DNA from: a virus
Reading direction: 5' to 3' (one strand)
IMG/VR virus record: IMGVR_UViG_3300049491_001064
Coordinates: 1 to 37,369 of that record
DNA length: 37,369 nucleotides
Below, in pieces: positions 20,811 to 27,427 of this stretch. The notes below the pieces were generated by a model. That model saw nothing but the letters and a program-made list of their open reading frames with translations, was not told the DNA's origin and did no database searches. The translations under genes were made by a program, and so were the position numbers. The stretch's first letter is position 1; the number at the start of each line of letters is the position of its first letter.

Positions 20811-21830
20811 TCAGATTTTCACCGGCAGTCTCCGGCTCTGCCGTTGCCTGCGGTTTACCAGCACAAAAGCGTCACGCGCGTAGCCATTGGCCCGGGCCTC
20901 CTCCACCGCTGCCGATTCCAGTTCCCCCGAACCCCGCAGCATCTCCGAGTAGGCGCCCTGCGCCACGGCATCCCGCAGCACCCAGGGGAACTCCACTCGC
21001 TCCCAGTAAGCGGCCACCGTCACCGCTTGATTGATGTTCCCCGCCTGGAGCGACTTGAAAAAATCCCCCTCCGTGCTGTCATACACTTGGTCATCCACCC
21101 CGTAGGTCGAGGTCGCGTCCCACGCGTCGCCCGTCCACGTCGGCGGCCGCGTCAGGAACTCCAGCCACACCGAGCCCTGGCCGCCCGTCACGTAAATTTT
21201 GTCCGCGAGGTCAAACTCCAGGTCACAAGCCGCCCCGAAATACACCTGCGGATCCCGGTCCCACACAGCGCGCACCGTCCCGATCTCCGTCTGACCAGTC
21301 TGTTCGTAATCGATTGAGCGCCGGAATGCCGTCAGGATGCCGAACTTCGTGGAATCGAGCGTGGCCCCGCCCGAGTGCGCCGTGTGGCATTGGTAAAAGC
21401 GATCGTCATCCGGGTTGCGCACAATCGTCCCCACGTCGAAAGCGCCGGCGGCATAATCGTTGCCGGTATAGCTGGATTGCGATTCCGCCCAATACGCCGA
21501 ATTTTCCACCCCGCTGTCCGTGAACGGAATATTGCCCGTATTGCCGGCGCGCAAGCTTTGGGCGTACTTCTGGGTCCGCACGTGGTACACCTCCACTGCG
21601 GCCGTGGCCGTCGGCGCCCCATACGTGGTGCCCACTGCCCACGCCGGCCGAAACGTGCGCTCCTCCGTCAGTTTCCATTCCGGCCACCAGAATTCCTCCC
21701 AGAGCTGTTGGGCCCAGGTATTGATGAACACCCGCGCCGTGCTTTCGTCGTCCGCCGAAAAAGCCCCCTGCGAGCCGAGCCACCGGGCCTCGACCTTCGC
21801 CAGCAAATCGCTATAGGAGATGGCGCGCAT
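20811..21830 (-). CDS. Tail tubular protein A-like, with carbohydrate-binding-like inserts
   Basis: A 339-aa protein whose N-terminal ~55 residues (LLAKVEARWLGSQG … INTWAQQLWEEFWW) and C-terminal ~80 (VLRDAVAQGAYSEMLRGSGE) match the helical frame of T7 gp11-type head-tail connectors; T7 gp11 is 196 aa. The extra length is made of Trp/Tyr-rich modules such as GNTGNIPFTDSGVENSAYWAE and DAWDATSTYGVDDQVYDST … QAGNINQAVTVAAYWERV, which resemble CBM5/12 carbohydrate-binding modules. It would seal portal to tail tube, with inserts displayed outward. Position before tube-B-like protein supports the call. Confidence 0.7.
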   Translation of the reverse strand: MRAISYSDLLAKVEARWLGSQGAFSADDESTARVFINTWAQQLWEEFWWPEWKLTEERTFRPAWAVGTTYGAPTATAAVEVYHVRTQKYAQSLRAGNTGNIPFTDSGVENSAYWAESQSSYTGNDYAAGAFDVGTIVRNPDDDRFYQCHTAHSGGATLDSTKFGILTAFRRSIDYEQTGQTEIGTVRAVWDRDPQVYFGAACDLEFDLADKIYVTGGQGSVWLEFLTRPPTWTGDAWDATSTYGVDDQVYDSTEGDFFKSLQAGNINQAVTVAAYWERVEFPWVLRDAVAQGAYSEMLRGSGELESAAVEEARANGYARDAFVLVNRRQRQSRRLPVKI

Positions 21831-21838
21831 GTTCGGTC

Positions 21839-21862
21839 ATCCGTCTTCCGTCCTCCGTCCTT
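21839..21862. repeat. 7-nt-period repeat (family A, TCCGTCC type)
   Basis: CCGTCTTCCGTCCTCCGTCC lies between the exported-protein gene and the tail-tube-A gene. The 7-bp unit (TCCGTCC/TCCGTCT) recurs at 23271, 26599, 26665, 31941, 35465 and the right edge. Confidence 0.7.
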
Positions 21863-21870
21863 GGCGCGCC

Positions 21871-22431
21871 CTACGGCTGGGAAGCCGTGATGGTGAGATT
21901 GGAAATCCCCAGCCCGTTCGTCATCCCCTCGAACCGAAACGCGTAGCCATTGCCCAGAACCGTCCCCGGAATGTTCGTGAACACGCTGTAGCCGTTTGTC
22001 GTGCCCGATTCATTCAGGTTCATCAGCCCCAGGTTGGGGAACACCTGGAATCCGTCGCCGAAGTTCGTGCCATCCGGCGAGATCGTGAAACGAAACAACG
22101 CGTTGGAGCCCGCCGTGCCGTGCGTGTTGTATTTCACGAGCAATCCGAGCCCCTGGCTGCCGGCGCGCAGCACCACCCCCGTGGTATTCACCGCCGAGCC
22201 CAGGCCGCCGAAGATGCCACTCGTGTTATTGTTCGTCACACCGGCCGCGATAAGGCCCGTGCCGCAGAACACCGGCACTGTCACCGGCTTCCGTGGCGCG
22301 TCCGCCCCACTGCGCACATTCACCTGCGCCTGTGTGGGCAACGCCAGGAGCGCCAGCGCCAGGACCAGCAGCATTTCAGATTTCAGCTTTCTGCTCTCTG
22401 CTTTGGGGAGGAGTGTCATTTCCGTTTTCAT
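21871..22431 (-). CDS. Exported hypothetical protein upstream of tail tube A
   Basis: A 186-aa protein from ATG 22431, an ATGA overlap with the previous stop; the extension to 22668 is in another gene. It has a basic N-region, core MLLVLALALLALP and cleavage T-Q-A before Gln. The mature part is a beta-rich ~150-aa domain (GLGLLVKYNTHGTAGSNALFR; NGYAFRFEGMTNGLGISNLT) with the Asn/Gly/Thr composition of the other exported proteins. The DNA for residues 9-20 is an 8-nt-type repeat (22372-22406). No family recognised. Confidence 0.65.
   Translation of the reverse strand: MKTEMTLLPKAESRKLKSEMLLVLALALLALPTQAQVNVRSGADAPRKPVTVPVFCGTGLIAAGVTNNNTSGIFGGLGSAVNTTGVVLRAGSQGLGLLVKYNTHGTAGSNALFRFTISPDGTNFGDGFQVFPNLGLMNLNESGTTNGYSVFTNIPGTVLGNGYAFRFEGMTNGLGISNLTITASQP
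22372..22406. repeat. 8/7-nt-period repeat (family B with CTTTCTG units) in signal-peptide region
   Basis: ATTTCAGATTTCAGCTTTCT followed by two CTG-CTTT units. On the leftward strand it encodes the charged N-region (KAESRKLKSE) just before the hydrophobic core of the exported protein at 21871-22431. Related TTTCAGC units are found at 23406, 23958, 25063 and 33973. Confidence 0.65.
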
Positions 22432-22868
22432 TTCTGTTTGTTTTTTGGTGTTGATGGTTGGCCAACGGCAGGCTTGCCGCTGGAAATCGGTACCGAGAAG
22501 GCCGCCGAGGGCGGAGCCGGCGGAGGCTGGGGTGAGGGTGAGCTTGCGGCCGCCAGCTTCTGCAAGAGCCCGATGATCGTCGCCAGATCCTCGAGCACCA
22601 GCGCCAGCCGATCCGGCGCCGGCGGGCGCACGGCCAAAACCTCCTCCACAAAAATCTCCTGCGGCCACAGCCAGGCGCCCGAGTCGTCCAGGCGCACATG
22701 CCCGTCCTTGGATTCTTCAAGCAATGTCCCCTCGCGCAATTCCCCGTTCAGGGGCCCCTTGTAGAGAAACGTAGTGCCGGCCTTCACTGTGTCATTGGTG
22801 ATGAGCGCGTCCAAACGCTTGGAGCCGGCCGGCTTTCCTCCGTCCACTGTCTTCAGGGGTTCAGTCAT
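22428..22868 (-). CDS. Hypothetical head/neck protein
   Basis: A 146-aa protein with an N-terminal beta-rich half (KAGTTFLYKGPLNGELREGT), a middle helical segment rich in Leu (LALVLEDLATIIGLLQKLAA) and a Pro/Ser-rich unstructured tail. It overlaps the upstream gene by 8 bp and the downstream gene by ATGA. No family is recognised; location between head and tail genes suggests a neck or minor head role. Confidence 0.65.
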   Translation of the reverse strand: MTEPLKTVDGGKPAGSKRLDALITNDTVKAGTTFLYKGPLNGELREGTLLEESKDGHVRLDDSGAWLWPQEIFVEEVLAVRPPAPDRLALVLEDLATIIGLLQKLAAASSPSPQPPPAPPSAAFSVPISSGKPAVGQPSTPKNKQK

Positions 22869-23394
22869 AAATCGTGGCGCACTCCGGGTTATCCCGTTTC
22901 AAGCTGCGCAGGTTGGCGGGATCCTCCCAAAAATGTTTGTCCATCTTGGCGAACCGAAAATAATCCACCGCCGGAATGCTGGCCCGCAGCCGCACATCGC
23001 TCTTGGTATTCTGGCGGAATCCGTGGCGCGCCCTGGCCACCGCGCGCCACCGGTTGGGCGTCGTGTGCCGTTCCACGTTCAGGTACCGGCGCAACCGTCC
23101 GCCCTCGCGCAATTCCTGCCAGACCCAATCCGGCCGGTTGAACGTCGTGCGAAAGCGCGGGATCAGGATCGAGGGACAGGCCAGCTGCATCTGCACATGC
23201 GTCGCATCCGCCCATCCGTTCACATCTCCCGGCGCCGGCTTCTTCTGTGCGATCGTCTTCCACTTCGGATCTCTGTCCTCCGTCTTCCGTCCGGACCCTG
23301 AGCCCGTCGAAGGGCCGCCCTGCGCGCCCAAAGGCGCCGGGCGCGCCCCTGCCACAGGGCGCGCCGGCGTGTATTTGGAAGCTTCCACAATCAT
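22861..23394 (-). CDS. Hypothetical protein carrying an in-frame repeat insertion
   Basis: A 177-aa basic protein. The body (NGWADATHVQMQLACPSILI … RRYLNVERHTTPNRW) looks like a genuine folded domain but matches no family I know. Residues about 26-41, GGPSTGSGSGRKTEDRD, are encoded by two host-type repeats (23271-23316) and interrupt an otherwise Pro/Ala-rich leader, so the insertion landed in a tolerant linker without breaking the frame. Upstream of the start is another repeat block (23406-23441). Confidence 0.65.
   Translation of the reverse strand: MIVEASKYTPARPVAGARPAPLGAQGGPSTGSGSGRKTEDRDPKWKTIAQKKPAPGDVNGWADATHVQMQLACPSILIPRFRTTFNRPDWVWQELREGGRLRRYLNVERHTTPNRWRAVARARHGFRQNTKSDVRLRASIPAVDYFRFAKMDKHFWEDPANLRSLKRDNPECATIYD
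23271..23316. repeat. Family A repeat joined to CCTGAGCCCGTCGAAGGGCC element
   Basis: CTCTGTCCTCCGTCTTCCGT (7-nt period) runs into CCCTGAGCCCGTCGAAGGGC (23296-23315). The second element has a near-identical copy at 35444-35464 in the helicase gene, also next to a family A remnant, so the two elements seem to travel together. Confidence 0.75.
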
Positions 23395-23405
23395 GGTCCG
23401 TCCCG

Positions 23406-23441
23406 ATTTCAGCCTTTCAGCTTTTCAGGATTTCAGCTTTT
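23406..23441. repeat. 8-nt-period repeat (family B, TTTCAGC type)
   Basis: Four or five TTTCAG units with an 8-bp period (ATTTCAGCCTTTCAGCTTTT …) fill the gap between the 23440-23943 gene stop and the next gene start. Confidence 0.75.
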
Positions 23442-23943
23442 ACCCGTGCATCGTGGTCAGATAATCCGCCACGCGCATCACGTTGGTGTAGATCCACAGC
23501 TCGCCAAACGTGATCGTGTTCAGGTTTCCCGCCGTGGAGGTCAGCGTGAGCAACAGGCTCTTGCCCGTGGCGATCGTCGAATACGGCGCCAGGCCCGAAG
23601 TCGGGCTGGTGATCGGGTAACCGCGGTCCTGCTGCAGGTCGCCGTTCGTGCCCGCGATGAGTTGCGTGGTGGCGCTCGTCACCCCCACGTCCGCCTTGAG
23701 GTTGGCCAGGGTGGTGGCCGCGGCATCCTCGGCGCCGTCCGTGAAGCGTTTGGCCACCAGGCCCTGCGCCAACGGATACGGGAGGATATCGCCGATGTTG
23801 AGCGCCAGCAGCGTGATCGTCTGCGTGGTGGCCGCCGCCGTAAAATCGCTCACGCCGGCTGCGCCGCGGGTCGTGCCCACGATGAACAAGTCGGAGAACA
23901 ACCCCGCGAACGGATCCTTCGGGTGAACTGGATATCGTTTCAT
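23440..23943 (-). CDS. Probable head decoration or minor capsid protein
   Basis: A 167-aa protein directly downstream of the major capsid gene. It is Ala/Thr/Leu-rich with beta-strand patterns (QTITLLALNIGDILPYPLAQG; KSLLLTLTSTAGNLNTITFG) and few charges, like capsid-cementing proteins. The start at 23943 is preceded by a family B repeat. No specific family recognised; the role is inferred from position. Confidence 0.65.
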   Translation of the reverse strand: MKRYPVHPKDPFAGLFSDLFIVGTTRGAAGVSDFTAAATTQTITLLALNIGDILPYPLAQGLVAKRFTDGAEDAAATTLANLKADVGVTSATTQLIAGTNGDLQQDRGYPITSPTSGLAPYSTIATGKSLLLTLTSTAGNLNTITFGELWIYTNVMRVADYLTTMHG

Positions 23944-23957
23944 ATGTTTGGATTTTG

Positions 23958-23993
23958 AATTTCAGTGTTTCAGCGTTTCAGCATTTCAGCATT
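23958..23993. repeat. 8-nt-period repeat (family B)
   Basis: TTTCAGTG-TTTCAGCG-TTTCAGCA-TTTCAGCA, four units on an exact 8-bp period, in the gap between the major capsid stop and the next gene start. Similar blocks flank the capsid gene on both sides (25063). Confidence 0.8.
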
Positions 23994-24001
23994 GGGGCGT
24001 T

Positions 24002-25036
24002 TTACGACTGAACGATTTTCCCGTTCCCCCGGGGAGAGCGGCAGATGTTGGCCCATTGGCACGAGAGCACGCCGCCCTCACCGCTGGCGTTCTTCCACTC
24101 CTCTGATTGCTGCAGGTCCTCCAGCATGTCCAGATACCAGAGCTCCAGGAAGAGCACCAGGCCCGCGTTCGGGTCCCCCACGCCCGAGCTGCTGATCTGG
24201 TTGAACTCCGTCGCCATCACGTCCAAACGTCCGAAGGACGTCTCGTACAGATTCACCATCATCCGGATCGTCATCTCGTCCGCTCCCTGGCGCACCAGGT
24301 AATTCTGTTGTGCGGCCGGGTTGGCGATCACGCTCGATGACACGATCCGGCTGAAATGATCGATCGTGCTCACCACGTTATTGCCGCCGATGAGTTGGAA
24401 CGAGCGCTTGCCGCCGTGGATCGCTTTCAGGCTCTTCAACTGGTCATAGAGCTGATCCTCGCTGAACAGGATGCCGGTCGAAGCCCCGTGCACCATCACG
24501 TCATTGGCCCCCACGCGGAAATCCGTGCTCACGGTCGGCGAGAGCGTCACGGTGGTCGGGTCCAGCCACTTGAACGCCCCGCGGGTCTGCATCGTGGCCG
24601 CGCCGCCGCCGCCGTCCTGCGTTTCCAGATTCGAACAATTCACCGCCTCGATGTCCCGTTTGACCTCCAGCTCCGTGCGCGCCGCGTCCCGTTCCATGGC
24701 GTTGGGCACTCCGGCGATGCCCCCGCGCTGGCTGATGAGCTGTTGCGTGCGCGTCACCGCCCATTCGTCCATGCTGCGGTGCAGGTACACGCCGAATCGC
24801 CCGCGTTTGACTTCCTTGTTGCCGCCTTTTCCGGTAGGCGCATCCTCGCGTGCCCCCGTGGTGCGCGGCGCCCGCATGCGATCCGAGAGCGTCTCGATGA
24901 GAGTCGAGGCCGCCTCCTCCCGTTTGTCCACCAGCGAGGTGAATGGAGTTTCCTGCGGTTCCAGCAGGGTGATGTCATTCCGGAGATCCTCGCGTTGTCC
25001 GCCTGTCGTCCCCGGATTTGCTGTCGTTGCATCCAT
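24002..25036 (-). CDS. Major capsid protein (SU10 / DUF5309-type)
   Basis: A 344-aa protein with the family opening REDLRNDITLLEPQETPFTS, a central region with alternating strands (TVTLSPTVSTDFRVGAND) and a C-terminal segment describing a P-domain-like fold (GRLDVMATEFNQIS … LVLFLELWYLDML). This opening, in which an essential tract of acidic residues precedes a conserved TPF, is seen in HK97-fold capsid proteins of the SU10/DUF5309 group. It follows the scaffold gene, as expected, and is bordered on both sides by repeats. Length is normal for the group. Confidence 0.85.
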   Translation of the reverse strand: MDATTANPGTTGGQREDLRNDITLLEPQETPFTSLVDKREEAASTLIETLSDRMRAPRTTGAREDAPTGKGGNKEVKRGRFGVYLHRSMDEWAVTRTQQLISQRGGIAGVPNAMERDAARTELEVKRDIEAVNCSNLETQDGGGGAATMQTRGAFKWLDPTTVTLSPTVSTDFRVGANDVMVHGASTGILFSEDQLYDQLKSLKAIHGGKRSFQLIGGNNVVSTIDHFSRIVSSSVIANPAAQQNYLVRQGADEMTIRMMVNLYETSFGRLDVMATEFNQISSSGVGDPNAGLVLFLELWYLDMLEDLQQSEEWKNASGEGGVLSCQWANICRSPRGNGKIVQS

Positions 25037-25062
25037 GATATTTCTTTTCGTTTCGCCGATTT

Positions 25063-25100
25063 GATTTCAGCTTTTCAGCATTTCGTCATTTCAGCTTTTT
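25063..25100. repeat. 8-nt-period repeat (family B)
   Basis: GATTTCAGC-TTTTCAGC-ATTTCGTC-ATTTCAGC on an 8-bp period occupies the gap between scaffold stop and major capsid start. Confidence 0.75.
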
Positions 25101-25108
25101 GGTGCGGC

Positions 25109-26449
25109 CTATGCGGCAGCCGCTTCCCGGCGCAGCCTGGTCAATTGTCGGCGGTCCTCGACCGTCATGCTTCCCCTCTCGGCAATGCGTGCCTCCACTT
25201 CCTGAATCTGCTGTTGTGCTCTGCTCAACCTGGGGCCCGGCGCACTGGCGCTCGTCACCACCGGCGCCGGCACTGCCGCCGCCCGCGCCCGCGTGAGGGG
25301 CGGCGCCACCGGCGGCGGCAACGCACCCGCAGCGGTTCTGACCGTGCGCGAGCGTTTCGCCGTCACATGTGCACCCACCATCAGCGGCCAATCCGGCAGA
25401 TAGGAGATCCCCGGATTCGCCTCCATGAACGCCCGCGCCTCCACGTATTCCGGGCTCGAGGTATTCTTGAGCCACGGATACATTTCCAGCGCCTGCGTCT
25501 CCGCCGCGCGAAACCGGGTGGCCATCGTTTGCTGTTGTGCCACCGCTGCGATCTCCCGCCGGGTGACCAGCGCCGTCCGCTGGTCCACGAGGCCCGAGGC
25601 CTGTCTGCGCCATTCCGCCAGATACTGCTGGAGGCCTGCCGCATCCACCTCGATTGGATTGCCCTGCTGATCCCGCAACGTCCCGCCTTCGGGATTCACG
25701 GCCGCCCACGCGATCGCCCGATCCAGCCGGCCCTGTTGCTTATCCAGGTCCACGAGCTGCTGTTCGATCACATGCAACGGCTGAGCTGCCTGCACCGCAG
25801 GAGCATCCGGCCCGGCAGGTTGTCCGCCGGCAGCGGGTTCTCCTGTCGCCTCAGCCAGCCGCCGCTCGGCATCGATGCGCGCATTCCGTTCCGCGTCCCG
25901 CTGGTCCACGACCTCATGAATGCGGGCCACCGCCTTCTTGAGGCCCGCCGGCGTATTCGCGTCGGCGAGTATTTCGTTGAGCCAGGCTGGCCGTTCCGTG
26001 GCGGCATCCGGCCCGGGCGCAGGTGCGTCCTCCGTATGTGCTGTGGGTTCTGTGCCTAGGGCTGAGCCATCCGGCTCAACCCCGTGTTGGGTTGAAGAAA
26101 TGGCCGCCGACCCCGGGTCAACGGCAGATTCAGGAAGCGCCGACACCACTGGCGCGCTCGTGCCGGCGGCAGGAGCCGGGGCGGGCGCGGTTTGAGGAAG
26201 TCCGGCTGCGGCCGCCGGCGGGGCTTCACTGGCCGCCGGAGCTACAGTTGGAGGCGCGCTTGCCGCGGGAGCGCTGGGGGCGGGCGGGGAGATAGCGCGT
26301 GCGCTCTGCCGCCGCCCCGTGTAGGGCGGCCGCACGCTGGACAATCTCCGTGCCCTGTCGTCTGTCGAGATATTTTGCGGGACAGGCGGCGCCGTGGTCA
26401 CCACGGCCGGGGCGGCGGGCTGAGAGGGAGGAGCAATGATGGGGTCCAT
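25109..26449 (-). CDS. Capsid scaffold protein
   Basis: A 446-aa protein from ATG 26449 (alternative in-frame ATG 26482). The N-terminal ~150 residues are Pro/Ala-rich and disordered; residues about 170-330 are charged and helical with coiled-coil segments (QRDAERNARIDAERRLAEA; HVIEQQLVDLDKQQGRLDRA); the C-terminal end is a basic helix (RIAERGSMTVEDRRQLTRLR), the kind that binds capsid protein. This, with its place between portal and major capsid genes, identifies a scaffold. No protease motif is visible. A double hairpin repeat at 26063-26095 interrupts the disordered part in frame. Confidence 0.8.
   Translation of the reverse strand: MDPIIAPPSQPAAPAVVTTAPPVPQNISTDDRARRLSSVRPPYTGRRQSARAISPPAPSAPAASAPPTVAPAASEAPPAAAAGLPQTAPAPAPAAGTSAPVVSALPESAVDPGSAAISSTQHGVEPDGSALGTEPTAHTEDAPAPGPDAATERPAWLNEILADANTPAGLKKAVARIHEVVDQRDAERNARIDAERRLAEATGEPAAGGQPAGPDAPAVQAAQPLHVIEQQLVDLDKQQGRLDRAIAWAAVNPEGGTLRDQQGNPIEVDAAGLQQYLAEWRRQASGLVDQRTALVTRREIAAVAQQQTMATRFRAAETQALEMYPWLKNTSSPEYVEARAFMEANPGISYLPDWPLMVGAHVTAKRSRTVRTAAGALPPPVAPPLTRARAAAVPAPVVTSASAPGPRLSRAQQQIQEVEARIAERGSMTVEDRRQLTRLRREAAAA
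26063..26095. repeat. Double hairpin element inside scaffold gene
   Basis: Two abutting inverted repeats: TGAGCC-ATCC-GGCTCA (26063-26078) and TCAACCC-CGTGTT-GGGTTGA (26076-26095). On the leftward strand they encode STQHGVEPDGSAL within the disordered Pro/Ala region of the scaffold. The composition differs from its surroundings, suggesting an inserted mobile short repeat. Confidence 0.55.
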
Positions 26450-26655
26450 GCAATTAACGGCTGCAAGAGCCGAAGGAATCATGTCTTGCCGACAAGTGGC
26501 GTGTTTGAATCACGAGTGCGCACTTACGGCAGCAGACGGGGAGCGGTCAACGAGGAGCGATCCTCCCGGGCCGAATGATCCTCCCGGGCCGGAAAAAAGG
26601 ACAGAAGACGGAGGACAGAAGACCGACGACAGCCTCAGCCAGCCGCCCTCAGCCC
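26450..26655. other. Non-coding gap before scaffold gene, repeat-filled
   Basis: The largest non-coding gap in the leftward operon (206 bp, or 173 if the scaffold starts at 26482). It holds two copies of GATCCTCCCGGGCCG 18 bp apart (about 26559-26592) and most of a repeat-based inverted structure. No ORF or good promoter is seen. It could separate expression of portal-side and capsid-side genes. Confidence 0.5.
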
Positions 26656-26697
26656 TCAGCCCTCCGCCCTCTGTCCTCCGTCCTCCGTCCTCCGCTT
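26593..26697. repeat. Inverted pair of family A repeats (possible large hairpin)
   Basis: A purine-rich array GGACAGAAGACGGAGGACAG… (26599-26621) is followed 46 bp later by its approximate reverse complement CTCTGTCCTCCGTCCTCCGT… (26668-26690). The arms of about 23 nt pair with few mismatches. The right arm also forms the last 12 codons and stop of the 26656-26985 gene. In RNA it could fold into a long hairpin between that gene and the scaffold gene. Confidence 0.7.
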
Positions 26698-26985
26698 CTG
26701 CCCCGACCGACCACGTTCGATTTCCACCAGCGGCCTCACCAAATGGCCCTCGAGCAACTTCATCGCATGCATCGATCCGGCCGTGTGCTCCAGCGAGCCA
26801 TTGAAATTGGCCAGCTTTTGCGAGCTGAACGCCGCTCCCCATTCCTCCCACTGTTCCCGCACCAGGGCCAGCAGGGCCGGATAATCCCGATGCTGCGCCA
26901 GCCGCTTCAGCCCCTCCGCCCGTTCCGCCGGCGACAATCTCCGCCCTTCCGCCAGCAATTCTTCGTAGCGTTCAATCCGGTTCAT
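26656..26985 (-). CDS. Hypothetical protein with repeat-derived C-terminus
   Basis: A 109-aa helical, charged protein (ERYEELLAEGRRLSPAERAE) whose start overlaps the previous stop by ATGA. The last ~13 residues (KRRTEDGGQRAEG) are encoded by the family A repeat, which also supplies the stop codon, so the original C-terminus has probably been replaced. Located between portal and scaffold; family unknown. Some phage families have a small head-associated protein at this point. Confidence 0.65.
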   Translation of the reverse strand: MNRIERYEELLAEGRRLSPAERAEGLKRLAQHRDYPALLALVREQWEEWGAAFSSQKLANFNGSLEHTAGSMHAMKLLEGHLVRPLVEIERGRSGQKRRTEDGGQRAEG

Positions 26986-27218
26986 GATTCAGGTGGATTT
27001 AATCTTCGCGCAATTGCCACGGCCTGTTCCAGGGCAACATCCTCGTTAATGAATTCGTGCGCCATGCCCTGCCGCGCATACCAGTTTCCAACGCCCTTCT
27101 TGGAGCACAACGTATGGCCCGCATCCGTCCACGAGCCCAGGATTTGCACCGCGTCAAAATGCTCACCCAACGCCGCGGCCGCGGCGGCCAACCGTTCTTC
27201 GGCTTCAGGCCCAGTCAT
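26982..27218 (-). CDS. Hypothetical protein
   Basis: A 78-aa acidic protein, alpha/beta in pattern (AEERLAAAAAALGEHFDAVQ; YARQGMAHEFINEDVALEQA), joined by ATGA overlaps to both neighbours. No family is recognised. Overlapping starts and stops support coding; the role is unknown. Confidence 0.65.
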   Translation of the reverse strand: MTGPEAEERLAAAAAALGEHFDAVQILGSWTDAGHTLCSKKGVGNWYARQGMAHEFINEDVALEQAVAIARRLNPPES

Positions 27219-27418
27219 AGCTTTTGTGCAGCCTGCATCTCCCGCATCTCCTCGATCACTCTGTCCAACAGCGAATCCTTATGCCATTGGAACCACAATG
27301 GCCCGATGTTGAGCGTGAAACAGCACCACGTATCCGTGCGGCAAAAGCTGCCCCCGAACAGCAGTTGGCACCCGCACCCGATTTCAAAATGTTTCCCAAT
27401 CGCAAAGTTCATTGTCAT
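27215..27418 (-). CDS. Cys-rich hypothetical protein
   Basis: A 67-aa protein with four or five Cys and several aromatic residues (GCGCQLLFGGSFCRTDTWCC) and a charged C-terminal helix. It starts 9 bp after the portal stop and overlaps the next gene by ATGA. The Cys spacing does not match a zinc finger I recognise. Similar short proteins follow portal genes in some phages, without assigned function. Confidence 0.6.
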   Translation of the reverse strand: MTMNFAIGKHFEIGCGCQLLFGGSFCRTDTWCCFTLNIGPLWFQWHKDSLLDRVIEEMREMQAAQKL

Positions 27419-27427
27419 CCGCCCTCC

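Noticed and set aside
24356-26059. 567-aa rightward frame opposite capsid and scaffold
   Set aside because: Antisense shadow; crosses a gene boundary and a repeat block.
23271-26697. CRISPR array from repeated short units
   Set aside because: Units are 7-8 bp in tandem with no spacers and no cas genes.
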